In this document: positions 45,901-54,369 of the stretch, in pieces | Layout: each line of letters starts with the position of its first letter | How positions within the stretch are numbered: position 1 is the first letter of the stretch | DNA from: Diogma glabrata | Taxonomy: Eukaryota > Arthropoda > Insecta > Diptera > Cylindrotomidae | Direction of reading: 5' to 3' | DNA length: 64,000 bases | Assembly: GCA_963693315.1 (NCBI GenBank) | Contig: OY856186.1 | Span: 382,204,215 to 382,268,214, forward strand | Translations under genes and position numbers: made by a program | The notes under the pieces: model-generated | What the model saw: only the letters and a program-made list of their open reading frames with translations | Told to the model about the DNA's origin: nothing | Database searches by the model: none

Positions 45901-48067
45901 GTCACATGCAAAATTAAAACGAGCGAATTCGTTCGTTTTATAAGTAAAATGTGTCACCTATTATGCATAAAAATGCCTAGATTTCTATCCGTGTATAGAC
46001 AGACATACACAGATTTTGACCTTTGCCCCCTATATCTCGAGTCTTGGGGTCAACATGCCATGTGGTTTCTGAGATATTTTGTCCACAGACAGACAGGCAC
46101 ACACGCATACGGACAACATTGCAATCGCATAAACTATCTCTATAGCTTTCATTCAAAATTCATTCAAAATTCTCGAGCTTCTCCAAAAATCGTTGGACAT
46201 TGCGATATTTTTACTAAAAATTGACGATAGAAATCGTGCGAAATGATTATTGTTAAAGTCATTAATTAAAATTTAATCAAATTCAAAGATTAAACAATCA
46301 TAAACTTATTTTATATCATACTGATATCTAAAACGACATTTTTTGGATTATTTATGGTACAAAAAGTTGAACTTTAATGTCCTAGGACTTTATAAAATTT
46401 CATAAAGTCCTAGGACGGTAAAGTTCAACTTTTTGAGCAAAATTTAAAACTCATTTCTTTTTATTTCAATAAATTTCCAGTATGAAATAAAATTTTGTAT
46501 TTACCTCAAACGAAAAGTGTTTTTAAAGGTACTCACTAGTAATTTCGGCCTCGGCTAGACGCCTGGGCCGTAAACAACTAGCTTGAATATACTTTAAAGT
46601 TTCATTTTTCGTTCTAGATGAATAAATAACTATTATTTTAATTAAGATAAGTGTTCTACTTTAAAATCTATTTTGCATCATTTCCAAATAGAAGAAGTTG
46701 TAATTAAATGAAAAATTAGAAAATCATTCCTTGCAAACGGGTTAATGTTTTTGTCATGTCAGTTTTTTTACCAAGTATTTTATTTTACAAAAAAATATAG
46801 CCATAAAAAACTTACCGCAGACAATCGTTTTTGTTCACATTTCTTTAACAATTTGTGGTTTGTAATCATATTTAGAGGAGAACTTGCTACATTACATTCC
46901 ATTTTGCAGTAAAAACATTTTATTTTATCAGGACTCTCAGAAAAATAAAAACCCGTCTTAGCCAAATCATAAATTGAAATTCCAACTCTTCTTGTAATCT
47001 ATTTGATTTTAAATAAAAAATTGTTATTGATTACCTAATAATAATCCTCTTTCATAAACTTACCATTTTTGAAAATGTCGATATCCGAAATTCTTCATGA
47101 TTCAAATCGTTGTTCTCTATTGCTATGGATCGAACATCTATCCATGGCGATTCAATTTTGATATTGCGTGTTAAAATAGAACATTTATGAATCGCATCAA
47201 CATTGACAACTGCCTAAAATAAGAATTTTATAGTTTATTTATTGTTATTGTTAACTAAAATAAAAGCTATTTATATCGTAATGATTGTAACGCGAATTAT
47301 AAAGATACTACTTGTAAAGAAAAATTACACAGAGGATCCATTCCGCTACTACCGAATTGTACAAATTGTATTAAGAATTTTCTCTAGTAAATTAAAGTGT
47401 AATTTTTGTTAATATGTTGTGGGTTGGGTAGGAAAAAGTTTTGTTAAGAAGATTTCAGTTAGTTGAAAATCTTGACGACTGTTGATAATTATGCCCTTGT
47501 AAAAGTAAATTTTTCATTTACAAAATTTGGAACAAGGTAGCATACGAGACATTGGACTGTTATATTTAAGGTCATTACTAAAACAGCATAGTCAATTCAT
47601 ATATCATAAATCAATTTTTCTATAAGCCAACACTATATGCTATGCACATGGTATTTGGAAGTTTTTTTTACACTAATCGCACTTGATGATACGAGACATT
47701 GGACTGTTATATTTAAGGCTATTACTAAAACAGTTTAGTCAATTCATATATCATAAATCAATTTTTCTATAATCCAACACTATGCTATGCACATGGTATT
47801 TAGACATTTTATTTTCACTAATTGCACTTGATGATACACTAAACGAGTTCATTTTAAATCACTTTAAAAAATATTTAAATACACAAAAGAAATATTACTT
47901 ACTTGCAGTGAAGAGGGATCCTGCCATTCTTCTATGCACTCATAGCATATTGAACAATTGAGAGCACTACTATAATATAATCCATTGCTTGCTAATCTTG
48001 ACTTCAGTTTCGGTGATATATTTTGATGTGAATAATAAGATCTTAATCTATTTATTTCGGAAAACAT
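21709..48067 (-). CDS. IAP-like protein (BIR-BIR-UBA-RING), 5 exons, 365 aa
   Basis: Predicted inhibitor-of-apoptosis family protein. In this family BIR domains bind caspases or IAP-antagonist peptides, the UBA domain binds ubiquitin chains and the RING acts as an E3 ubiquitin ligase in the cytosol. Exons on the minus strand are 48067-47903, 47213-47064, 46998-46816, 22364-21969 and 21912-21709. All junctions are phase 0, every donor reads GTAAGT and every acceptor ends AG. The joined frame has no stop until TAA at 21709. BIR1 is about residues 5-70, BIR2 about 93-160, UBA-like about 252-296 and RING 319-353. Both BIRs are degenerate; the RING is canonical. Intron 3 is about 24.45 kb and holds the foldback element. 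Exon structure is my own reading; transcript evidence is absent. Confidence 0.8.
21969..22364 (-). CDS. IAP-like exon 4 (linker and UBA-like domain)
   Basis: 132 codons from acceptor TATTTTCAG|CAAATT to donor ATTAAC|GTAAGT. The first half is a low-complexity linker rich in Asn, Ser and Lys. The second half (FAVSLGLDSDKLKQILKRRL then GGKIESVSELI) resembles the UBA domain between BIRs and RING in XIAP/cIAP/DIAP2-type proteins. An open frame continues upstream to 22481, but it crosses the acceptor and is not part of the spliced product. Confidence 0.75.
22482..22754. other. Intronic AT-rich sequence
   Basis: No gene or repeat recognised. Confidence 0.4.
22755..22953 (+). repeat. 5' part of an LTR interrupted by the foldback element
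   Basis: Shares AGAAAAAGGGTCAA, TATATAAGGAATTC and TTTAATTAGTTTAAATTAGAC with the LTR family at 11877-12537 and 20309-21007. It is continuous with 45522-45861 once the foldback element is removed. The 5' boundary is approximate. Confidence 0.65.
22944..22953. repeat. Target-site duplication TAAATTAGAC, left
   Basis: Identical to 45522-45531. A related TAAATTAGAT lies 31 bases further on at about 45553 because the LTR has a small tandem duplication there. The 10-bp match is therefore good but not conclusive. Confidence 0.6.
22954..23171. repeat. Left-only terminal segment of the foldback element
   Basis: Starts ATGTATGTGAAGTTAGCCCG and contains AACTGTCAGCCC and CTCAGCCC variants of the terminal module. 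It has no counterpart at the right end, which stops at the equivalent of 23169. The right tip may have been lost, or the left tip gained. Confidence 0.6.
23172..23640. repeat. Left terminal modules
   Basis: Two related units of about 300 and 140 bases, each beginning GTGAAGTTAGCCCG and containing TATGCTATCATGATAG and GAAACAATGCTATTT. They are inverted copies of about 45055-45517. The plus-strand open frame at 23252-23473 has a reversed twin at 45216-45437 and is a consequence of this, not a gene. Confidence 0.75.
23641..31467 (+). repeat. 182-bp satellite array, left arm (about 43 copies)
   Basis: The monomer contains CTGCTGTGAAATCTGAATAA, CTCCGAACTTTGGAG (a short palindrome), GAGAATTTTTCATTGTAGCG, ACAGACGCTTTTGGGCTAC, AACTAGTTGCTGGCCGGGAA and TATGTAATATGATTTTTTC. 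Successive copies start 182-183 bases apart (for example 24831, 25013, 25196). The 3' third (CGCACAAAAAATGCG region) varies most. The count is from length divided by period. Confidence 0.95.
31468..45020 (-). repeat. 182-bp satellite array, right arm (about 74 copies)
   Basis: Same monomer in reverse orientation, beginning at an abrupt switch near 31467 (…AACTTTGGAGT|TCTCAAAATGACAATTT). It is longer than the left arm by about 5.75 kb. It contains higher-order duplications, such as 35.9-38.4 kb against 40.6-43.1 kb, offset 4.73 kb or 26 monomers. Confidence 0.95.
45021..45521. repeat. Right terminal modules
   Basis: Inverted counterpart of 23172-23640, ending CGGGCTAACTTCACAAAGA. Confidence 0.75.
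45522..45861 (+). repeat. 3' part of the interrupted LTR
   Basis: Begins with the duplicated TAAATTAGAC, continues TGCGATAGTGTAAAG as in the intact LTRs, and contains TTTCTACAATC, GGAATACTGTTTGCTG, ACTAATCAGTTATAG and GGCCAATTCGAAAAAC. It ends in CTTGACA, a decayed CGTAACA. It is more diverged than the LTR copies at 12 and 20 kb. Confidence 0.7.
45862..46360. repeat. Intronic dispersed repeat with AGACAGACA motifs
   Basis: The stretch about 45985-46140 (TATAGACAGACATACACAG, CCCCCTATATCTCGAG, CCACAGACAGACAGGCACAC) is of the same general type as module C elsewhere but not clearly homologous. The open frame 45949-46224 runs through it and shows no domain. Confidence 0.4.
46361..46435. repeat. 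Near-perfect intronic hairpin
   Basis: AAAAAGTTGAACTTTA…CCTAGGACTTTATA is followed after about 5 bases by its reverse complement CATAAAGTCCTAGGAC…AAAGTTCAACTTTTT. The arms are about 35 bases with at most two mismatches. It lies in intron 3, close to exon 3. Confidence 0.8.
46436..46815. other. Intronic sequence next to exon 3
   Basis: No further feature recognised. Confidence 0.4.
46816..46998 (-). CDS. IAP-like exon 3 (BIR2 core)
   Basis: 61 codons. LAKTGFYFS and CFYCKMEC are classical BIR features. The zinc ligands are C133, C136, H153 and C159, giving CX2C-X16-H-X5-C, one residue short of the usual X6 before the final Cys. The conserved Trp after the second Cys is missing. Acceptor AAATAG|ATTACA, donor TCTGCG|GTAAGT. 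Confidence 0.85.
47064..47213 (-). CDS. IAP-like exon 2
   Basis: Acceptor TTATTTTAG|GCAG and donor AAAATG|GTAAGT; 50 codons, phase 0 at both ends. It supplies the end of BIR1 (HKCSIL) and the start of BIR2 (EEFRISTFSKM). Not recognisable alone; supported by the frame and splice sites. Confidence 0.75.
47544..47837. repeat. Tandem duplication of 147 bp in IAP-like intron 1
   Basis: ACGAGACATTGGACTGTTAT at 47544 recurs at 47691. The two units share most of their sequence through CTATGCACATGGTATTT and CACTTGATGATAC. Confidence 0.9.
47903..48067 (-). CDS. IAP-like exon 1 (BIR1)
   Basis: ATG at 48067 begins MFSEINRLRSYYSHQ. The RLRSYY and LASNGLYY segments correspond to the RLxTF and LAxAGFYY positions of BIR domains. 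C38, C41 (CSIC) and W48 fit the zinc site and conserved Trp. The donor is CAA|GTAAGT at 47902. The expected His and last Cys fall in exon 2 (H64, C66) with non-standard spacing. Confidence 0.8.
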
Positions 48068-48500
48068 TTTTTCAACGAGGAAGAATGTCTACTAATCCTT
48101 ATGTCTACTAATCACTTATTGAGTTATTTCCTTTAAATTAATGGTAACAACGGTACAAGAAATAAATACTTTTTTTTATATTTAGATATAATTTTTTTAT
48201 ATTCGAAATTTAATCCAGTTATTTTTTATTTTTTCGGAAGTCATTATGATTTTTCGTTAAAAATAATTTGATGAAAAGAAATTGTTGCATTAAGAGGTAA
48301 TTCAATGGCTCATTGGGTTCAGTCTTCACTGATGGAATTGTTACATTAAAATTTATTTTTGTTTAGAATCAACTTCAAACATTAAAATTAAAATTCATAT
48401 AAATTTACTTATTATTTTAAGACTGCAGGCACATAGTTCAAAAATCAAACCTTAATTATTTTGAATTATGTTTAGCATGCTTATAGACGAAAATATAATA
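48068..48500. other. 5' flank of the IAP-like gene
   Basis: No gene. A duplicated ATTAGTAGACAT lies just upstream of the start codon on the minus strand. The promoter cannot be located by eye. Confidence 0.35.
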
Positions 48501-50090
48501 CACCGTTTATCCCTTGATATATGAAGATATATTGGAACATACCCTATAGCCGATACTAACTAAACTTCCCACTCGATTCCTAAGGTTTGCAAAGCTGAAA
48601 ATTTTACATAGCATATTATTACATTCGAATGCTCCAAAACAGTTATACCTATATATTATAGTTTTAAAATACTGCAGGCTCGTGTATAGAATATGCTCAA
48701 AAGCCTCCACGGGATCATTACAGATTCGAAATTAATTCATCTCAACTATACCCATCTTCTGAAGGTAATACCTTACGCCTTACGGAGCAATACCAAGATC
48801 GCGTTAATGAATAAAGATATCCTGAGGCTTGAATTCGAAAATAACTTAAAATTCTAATTTTGAAAGCAGCAGCAATAATATTGGAAGCAAATGGAAGCAG
48901 CAGTGCCAGCGATAGTAAAAAATATTACTACCATCGATAATTTCATTAGCATATATACTGGTGAGGTCTTCATCATTCGACACGCAGTAAGATATTGAAT
49001 AAAACAATATTTATTTGATTGCAAATGAGACATCGACTTACATAACAACACGCAGCACTTAATACGTCTTTCCACATGAGCGAGCACTGCAACGCTTCGC
49101 AAGCACACCTCACGTTCCAGCGAACATTTATAAGCTTTTGCTATTTTTTTTATCTTCATTCCAGAACAACAAATTACAAATGAAACCGATTTTCTAAAAT
49201 AAAAGTTGATTTATCTTTGTGTTGATTTTTCCTCCTGCATCGTCGTTTGTAGACAAAGAGGTAAGAATGAGGAAATGATGTGTTGTAGTGAGGCATTTTT
49301 TAAACATGGTGGATATAAAGCAGTCATCCCCGACATAATTTATAAACACACATTAAAATTTTTCTAAAACCAGAAGTAAGTTATCCAAAATTGGACAGCA
49401 TGCACTAAAAGGAACCTAATAACATCCTAGACCTCAGGGTTCATCTTATAATCAGTAATCAGAAACTGAAGTTGAAGCTGTTCGAGAAATTATTCTTATT
49501 CTTAATTCTTAATCTTATTCTTATTCATTCTTTTTGAAGTTAAAATGTTTTACATAAATACTAGAACTTATGAATCACATATGTATCAGATTATTGCAAT
49601 TAAAATTACACAATTTTGTAAATATAATCTATTTATTTTTACCTATCAGCTTTCTAAATTAAAAAGCTTCCGTTTTTAGTGTTCCAGCACAAACCCTATA
49701 TGCGTTCATGCGTCCATCATATTAATTCAAAACACAATTGAAACAACATTTATTTGTGTTATCTAATAACTAATCAACTAAATTAAAATCAATAAAAATT
49801 AATTTCAGAAAATTTATTACCTCATATTACCTTTTTAAATCTTTTTACCTTTCTAAATTTGCCTCCTAATTAAATAATATACTATTTTATTCGTCTCCAA
49901 CATAAAGTGCTACGTAATTACTGTAATTTACGGTCGTAAAATGCCACTTTTTAACCCTGTATTTTGTTGTCATAGTTACGTCCAAAAAAGTAAAAAACAT
50001 TTATATTTGTATAAATTAAATAAAAAATAAAATTTTTTATCAAAGCAACCTTTCAATTAACAATCAACCTTTCAACCTTTTAATTAAGGG
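48501..50090. other. Intergenic, possible LTR fragment
   Basis: On the minus strand around 49130-48960 there is a GC-richer patch with TATAAATG, CGCTGGAACGTGAGG and AATAAATATTGTTTTATTC. Its spacing resembles the promoter and poly(A) region of an insect LTR, but no second copy or termini were found. A half-copy of the small inverted repeat of 1.9 kb lies at 49254-49300. The open frames here have no recognisable domain. Confidence 0.3.
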
Positions 50091-50095
50091 AATTA

Positions 50096-50317
50096 ATGAA
50101 TGAAAAGAAACGGGTGGAACGAATGGATGAGATTTTCACTGTGAGTGATTTCGTTAATGCGGAACAACTTCAGTGCGAAATAGAGAGAATGAACGAAATA
50201 TGCGTTAGAACGGTTGATATGAAAGATTGGTAGAATAATGAATTCCAGTACTGGTATGAAAAGAAACAGGTAGCTCTACGCAATTTTAACCGGTGCATTT
50301 GCACGAAAATAGAATAA
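50096..50317 (+). pseudogene. Unidentified small ORF interrupted by TAG
   Basis: Reads MNEKKRVERMDEIFTVSDFV onward for 46 codons to TAG at 50231, then stays open in the same frame (WYEKKQVALRNFNRCICTKIE) to TAA at 50317. The composition is hydrophilic and protein-like, and GC is higher than its surroundings. I do not recognise it. It may be a fragment of a larger coding sequence, possibly from a mobile element. Confidence 0.35.
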
Positions 50318-50950
50318 CTTTGTCTAGAATGACAGCAGAGTTAAAGAAAACCATCCGTAGTGGCAAAAGGAAGTGTTGGTGTGTGACGAACTAGCTTTAA
50401 AAATATAATAAAGTGTTGGTTGTGACTAGCCCTAATAATTTTTGTTTATATTGTTGTTAACGCCTAGGAATAATTCTGACAGTACAAAATATAAATTAAC
50501 ACATCTTAACTAATTCATTTTTGTGTTACAATAAAAAGTTCTCTAAACATATTTTGTTTTTTATTCATTAAAACTGTTACTGTTACTTAAAGATCTCTAC
50601 AATATTAAACTAATTTACCTAAATATTAAATGTAAGAAAAATCTAAATTACATATATCTAAATCTAAATATAGTGGATCACGAAACAGTTCGCCATTTAT
50701 AAAAAAATTGTTTTTGTTTTATCAAACTGTTGGGAATACAAACGTTATTGGGGTTAAATAATGTCAATCAATGCTTCTTTACTCAACTAAATCTTCAAAA
50801 TTGATATCAAAACAATCTTCGGAGATCCTGATACAATTGGAATTTAATACAGAAAAATATATTGTTGGAATTAATCTCATCTCATAATCACCAAAGAATT
50901 ATTCGCTACTCAACTATAAATTATAGAAACACAGCTATAGGCGTAATTAT
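50318..50950. other. Non-coding AT-rich stretch
   Basis: AAGTGTTGGT-containing duplicates at about 50372 and 50412 are visible; nothing else is recognised. Confidence 0.35.
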
Positions 50951-51840
50951 GTGTCAGAAATGACATATAGGACAACTACACGGGATGTATGGCAAAAGTT
51001 CAATAGAATGAGAGGAATGAATGTTGGTGGAAGGAATGTGGTGTTGGATGACCATCACTATGTGGTTCCGAGGAAATCAAGCCAAGCTCTTATAGACTTA
51101 TGGATTCCAAAGAAATGGATTAAATGGATATATGCGTTTATAAGTGAAAGGAGAATAGTTATAAATGGGAAAACTTTTAGATTGAGCGAGGAGGTGAATT
51201 TAGGACTGCCGCAAGGTAGTAAGAAATCACCGACTCTCTTCAATTTTTATACGCAGTAGATACATCAGATCAACGATAGCGAACTAATCATTCTGCAGTT
51301 CGCATATGATATCGTTATCGTTGCGAAGGTAGATCTCCAGTCGAAGCGATTCAGCAAGAACTGCATGGTGTAAATCAGGTTGTGCTGAAGCTTAAACCTT
51401 AGGGTGAATGCGAGCAAATGTAATTTTATGAAATTTCGAATGGGACCACAGAGAATGTTGAGAATGATAGAATTGAACAAGTGAATGTATTTAAGTATTT
51501 GGGTATTTGGATCGATCAGCACATGAATTCGGGGCGATATCGGGGGCGATAAATTCGACTCCAATCCACTGTCTTCATTCGGAAGTTGGTGATTCACCTC
51601 TTGGTTATAAGAGAGAGTGGATCACAGTACGTGAGAAAGTAAGAATGAAGACGAACAAAAATCAACTAATTGAGGAAATGTTGACAAGATTACAGAGTCA
51701 ACCCCCTTTTAAGAAAACCTATAAGACCTCCATTTTGAGTGAAAACTTTAACGAGTTTTCTTCAATTGGAAACATTGGTCGGGGGGGTAAAGTCTGCTTA
51801 CCTTGTAGTTTGATTGGAATTTGAGATACTTAGTAAGAAT
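50951..51840 (+). pseudogene. Non-LTR retrotransposon (LINE A) reverse-transcriptase fragment
   Basis: The first ORF (to 51259) contains WIYAFISERRIVINGKTF and GLPQGSKKSPTLFNFYT, the RT motif usually written GLPQGS..SPtLFN.Y. Downstream in other frames are FAYDIVIVAK (decayed FADD box), NASKCNFMKF and VFKYLGIWID, the expected order in a LINE RT thumb. Stops and frameshifts separate them, and the segment upstream of the RT palm is largely missing. It is a dead 5'-truncated copy. Its C-terminus appears at 53869-54318, after an insertion. Confidence 0.75.
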
Positions 51841-52358
51841 AAAATGATTGAAACTATAGTTAAAAGACTGTGGTTGAGTGTGAAAATGACGTATCATGCA
51901 TATTTCACTGTTTACACAGATGCTAGTGTAAATGAATATGTTAGGATTTACCGCAAGTAAGTGCGGCAACACTGAATTATAAGGTGTTACCGCAAGTGCA
52001 TGTGATATCACTCATTTAGTTTAATATCCGAACTAGATCGGCAAATAGAATAAACTGATGATAGTTGATGAAATGAAACAATAATTTTTTTTTCTTTAAT
52101 TTTATACTTTTGGATTGTATACTTTTAGATTTAATGTTTTTGGTAATTATTATTTCTCAAACTATATGAATTAATCTAGACACTTTATTAATGGTTATCT
52201 TGTTGTTAATATTAACTTGAATTTATATAAAATCAACTTTATACTTAAAAATGTAAATATTTGATTTAACTTGTACAAATCAAAAAATCCACTTGTAACT
52301 TTATTTTGTAATATTGAAGCAGCATATAACTGGGCAACTGTTTGCTGCTCTTGCCAAA

Positions 52359-52389
<31 letters not shown>

Positions 52390-52390
52390 A
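51841..52390 (+). repeat. Probable LINE 3' UTR with (AAATA)n tail
   Basis: AT-rich non-coding DNA ending in about eight AAAT/AATA units at 52356-52389, preceded by GGGCAACTGTTTGCTGCTCTTGCC. Such a tail marks the 3' end of a non-LTR insertion. Its 5' boundary is uncertain. Confidence 0.45.
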
Positions 52391-52680
52391 CTATAAAGTG
52401 GTAGTCATTAAGAAACCTTATGTGAATGCTATATATATATGAATAAAAAGTAACAAATGGTTATTTAAAAGTTATTTTATTTTATTTAAGAATTTGAACC
52501 AACAAATATGGATTTGGAATAAGAGTGTTTCGGCCTGTGATTGACTATGAGAGTTCTGTGAAACTAGAAAACAGCATCTGTATAATGAATGCTTGGAATG
52601 TAAGAAGGAGAAGGTATCAAGTTAGGAATAAATGAAAGGAAAAGGAGGATAGTAATATTCTCCAATTCCAAGAGTGGACG
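52391..52680 (+). pseudogene. Middle part of LINE A, heavily decayed
   Basis: Short readings such as FRPVIDYESSVKLENSICIM resemble the post-RT region of LINE proteins. No continuous frame. Assignment to LINE A rests on position. Confidence 0.35.
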
Positions 52681-52787
52681 CATGATCGATGATTATTTGA
52701 CGATGAAAACATTTCTCGAAACCAACAAGTTACTGGTAAACGTTAAAAAAACACGGTTTTTAGTTTTTTGTCAGAGAAAATACTAAC

Positions 52788-53415
52788 TTGGAAGAATTAT
52801 TTGATGAGATAAATTTTGAGCATGACAGTATAAATAGAGTTCCTAATGTCTCTTATTTGGGACTAGTCATTGATCAGAGACTAAATTGGTCTTCGCATAT
52901 CCATAAAATAAATTCTAAATTATCAGGTTTAGCAGGTGTTTTAAAAAAAATATCATATCTCCTCAAAATTCTCAAAGAAATGTATTTTGCTTATTTTCAT
53001 TCTGTACTATCATATCTTATTCCCATATGGAGTAACGCTCCCAACTACATCATGAATGAACTATCTACAGTGCAAAATAGGAAGGTGAAGGCGATTTTGA
53101 GACTACCATATTTAACTCCATCCGTTGATTTATACCAGGATAACATTTTACTGGTAATAGAATTGGGAAAGTTTGAATTACTGATCCTAATCTACAGAAT
53201 TGATAATAAGCTGACTAAATCTAATATCAGTTTTGTTACAGCAAATCATAATCATTCTACGCGAAATGCCACATCATATAGACCGATATTTGCCAGAATG
53301 AGTCTCACTTAAAATAGTATAATGAAAAAGGGAGTGGATTTGTACAGCTCCCTTCCGGCTAATATTAAACCTTTAACGAAACTATCGGATTTCAAAAGGG
53401 AAATTCGAATTATCT
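52788..53415 (+). pseudogene. LINE B RT C-terminal region
   Basis: VSYLGLVIDQRLNWSSHIHK followed by MYFAYFHSVLSYLIPIWSNA matches the conserved post-RT region of jockey/CR1-type ORF2 proteins. The TAA at 53310-53312 is followed in frame by VDLYSSLPANIKPLTKLSDF, another conserved stretch, so the stop is a degenerative mutation. The reading is then broken by the MITE at 53416. Confidence 0.8.
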
Positions 53416-53577
53416 GGGTGGTTATTTTGTAGCGTTATCTCACTACGTGAGATAAAAAGTGAGATAAAATATTTGTCTTTGATCGATTATATTAGATAAA
53501 AGAAATCATTTAAACATAATTTTTTTATCTCACTATTTATCTCACCTAGTGAGATAACGCTACAAAATAACCACCCG
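53416..53577. mobile_element. 162-bp MITE inserted in LINE B
   Basis: The ends GGGTGGTTATTTTGTAGCG and CGCTACAAAATAACCACCC are perfect inverted repeats, extended inward by GTTATCTCACTA / TAGTGAGATAAC and further TATCTCAC units. No coding capacity. The bases outside (ATCT left, GGGTTAGAT right) give no clear target duplication. Confidence 0.85.
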
Positions 53578-53860
53578 GGTTAGATATGTTCAGGTCTGAT
53601 TATTTCGCACATCATTAAATGTATCATTGGATATTTAATGTTTCATTACTTTCGATATCTTTCATAAAAGAAATAAAATTTTTTTTTTGTTGTTTCTTTT
53701 CTTTGGCAACCTCTTTTTAAAATAAGATTTAATAAATATAAACGAAAATTTTGTTAACTTGATCCTTTCATAGGCTTTTAGCCTCTTAGGAGAAATTTTT
53801 ATATAATGTATTAATTATTACCATGAAATAAATAAATATTCATAAAAAAAAAAAAAAAAA
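53578..53860 (+). other. LINE B 3' end and untranslated region
   Basis: AT-rich, ends in AATAAATAAATATTC then the poly(A) tract. Confidence 0.55.
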
Positions 53861-53868
53861 GCATAAAT

Positions 53869-54318
53869 GAGCAAGCCATTGTGTATGAAAAGAAGGATGC
53901 AAGGGATGTACGTAGGATGTTTCAGCAAATGATCTGGCATAAATGGGAGTATGAATATGAAAATAAAAGTCAAGTGTAAGGCGAAAAGTACAGAGAGCTA
54001 GTGAGTATTCCTTGGAGAAAACCTTATTATAAGGGCCTCAATGGAAGTACTAGAATGATAAGAACGATTGAAAGGGTACGAATGAACCATGGAAATTGGA
54101 AGAAATGCTTGTACAAACGTCGTCTAAATGAAAATAATTTGTGTGAAAGATGAAGTGTGATGGAGGATATTGAGCATCTGATTCTGGTGTGCCCTAAGTA
54201 CGACCAGATCAGATCGCAATTCAATACCCTATTGAGTGGAAGACGATTGAATGAAATCTTTAAATTAGATAGAATGGAAATTAAAGATGTGTATGAGTTT
54301 ATTAGAATGAGAGAATAG
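53869..54318 (+). pseudogene. LINE A C-terminal region with zinc knuckle
   Basis: A single frame from GAG at 53869 to TAG at 54318 with two internal stops (near 53977 and 54148). It contains YKGLNGSTRMIRTIERVRMN, NNLCER then EDIEHLILVCPKYDQIRSQF, the C…HX4C zinc-knuckle-like tail of R1/LOA/I-type LINE ORF2 proteins. It is separated from its RT portion by LINE B. Confidence 0.7.
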
Positions 54319-54369
54319 AAGTGTGAAAGTGGTGTGAATTAGTCGATCTAAGAATGAGAATTTTTTGTA

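Larger units (their letters stand above)
22365..46815 (-). other. IAP-like intron 3, about 24.45 kb
   Basis: Bounded by GTAAGT (46815-46810) and TTTTCAG (22371-22365). It contains an interrupted LTR, the satellite foldback element, a 75-bp perfect-type hairpin and a dispersed repeat. The other introns are 43-56 bp (intron 4), about 65 bp (intron 2) and about 690 bp (intron 1), so this size is due to insertion. Confidence 0.75.
52681..53860 (+). mobile_element. 5'-truncated jockey-like LINE (LINE B) with poly(A) tail
   Basis: Coding starts abruptly with TFLETNKLLVNVKKTRFLVF, part of the RT domain, shifts frame near 52780 and continues in the ORF 52788-53312. It ends in A17 at 53844-53860. It is inserted between the middle and C-terminal parts of LINE A. 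A target duplication was not convincingly found. Confidence 0.75.

Noticed and set aside
48854..49159. 101-codon minus-strand frame with Cys-rich tail
   Set aside because: No recognisable domain, and the segment looks more like an LTR or promoter patch; left unannotated as a gene.
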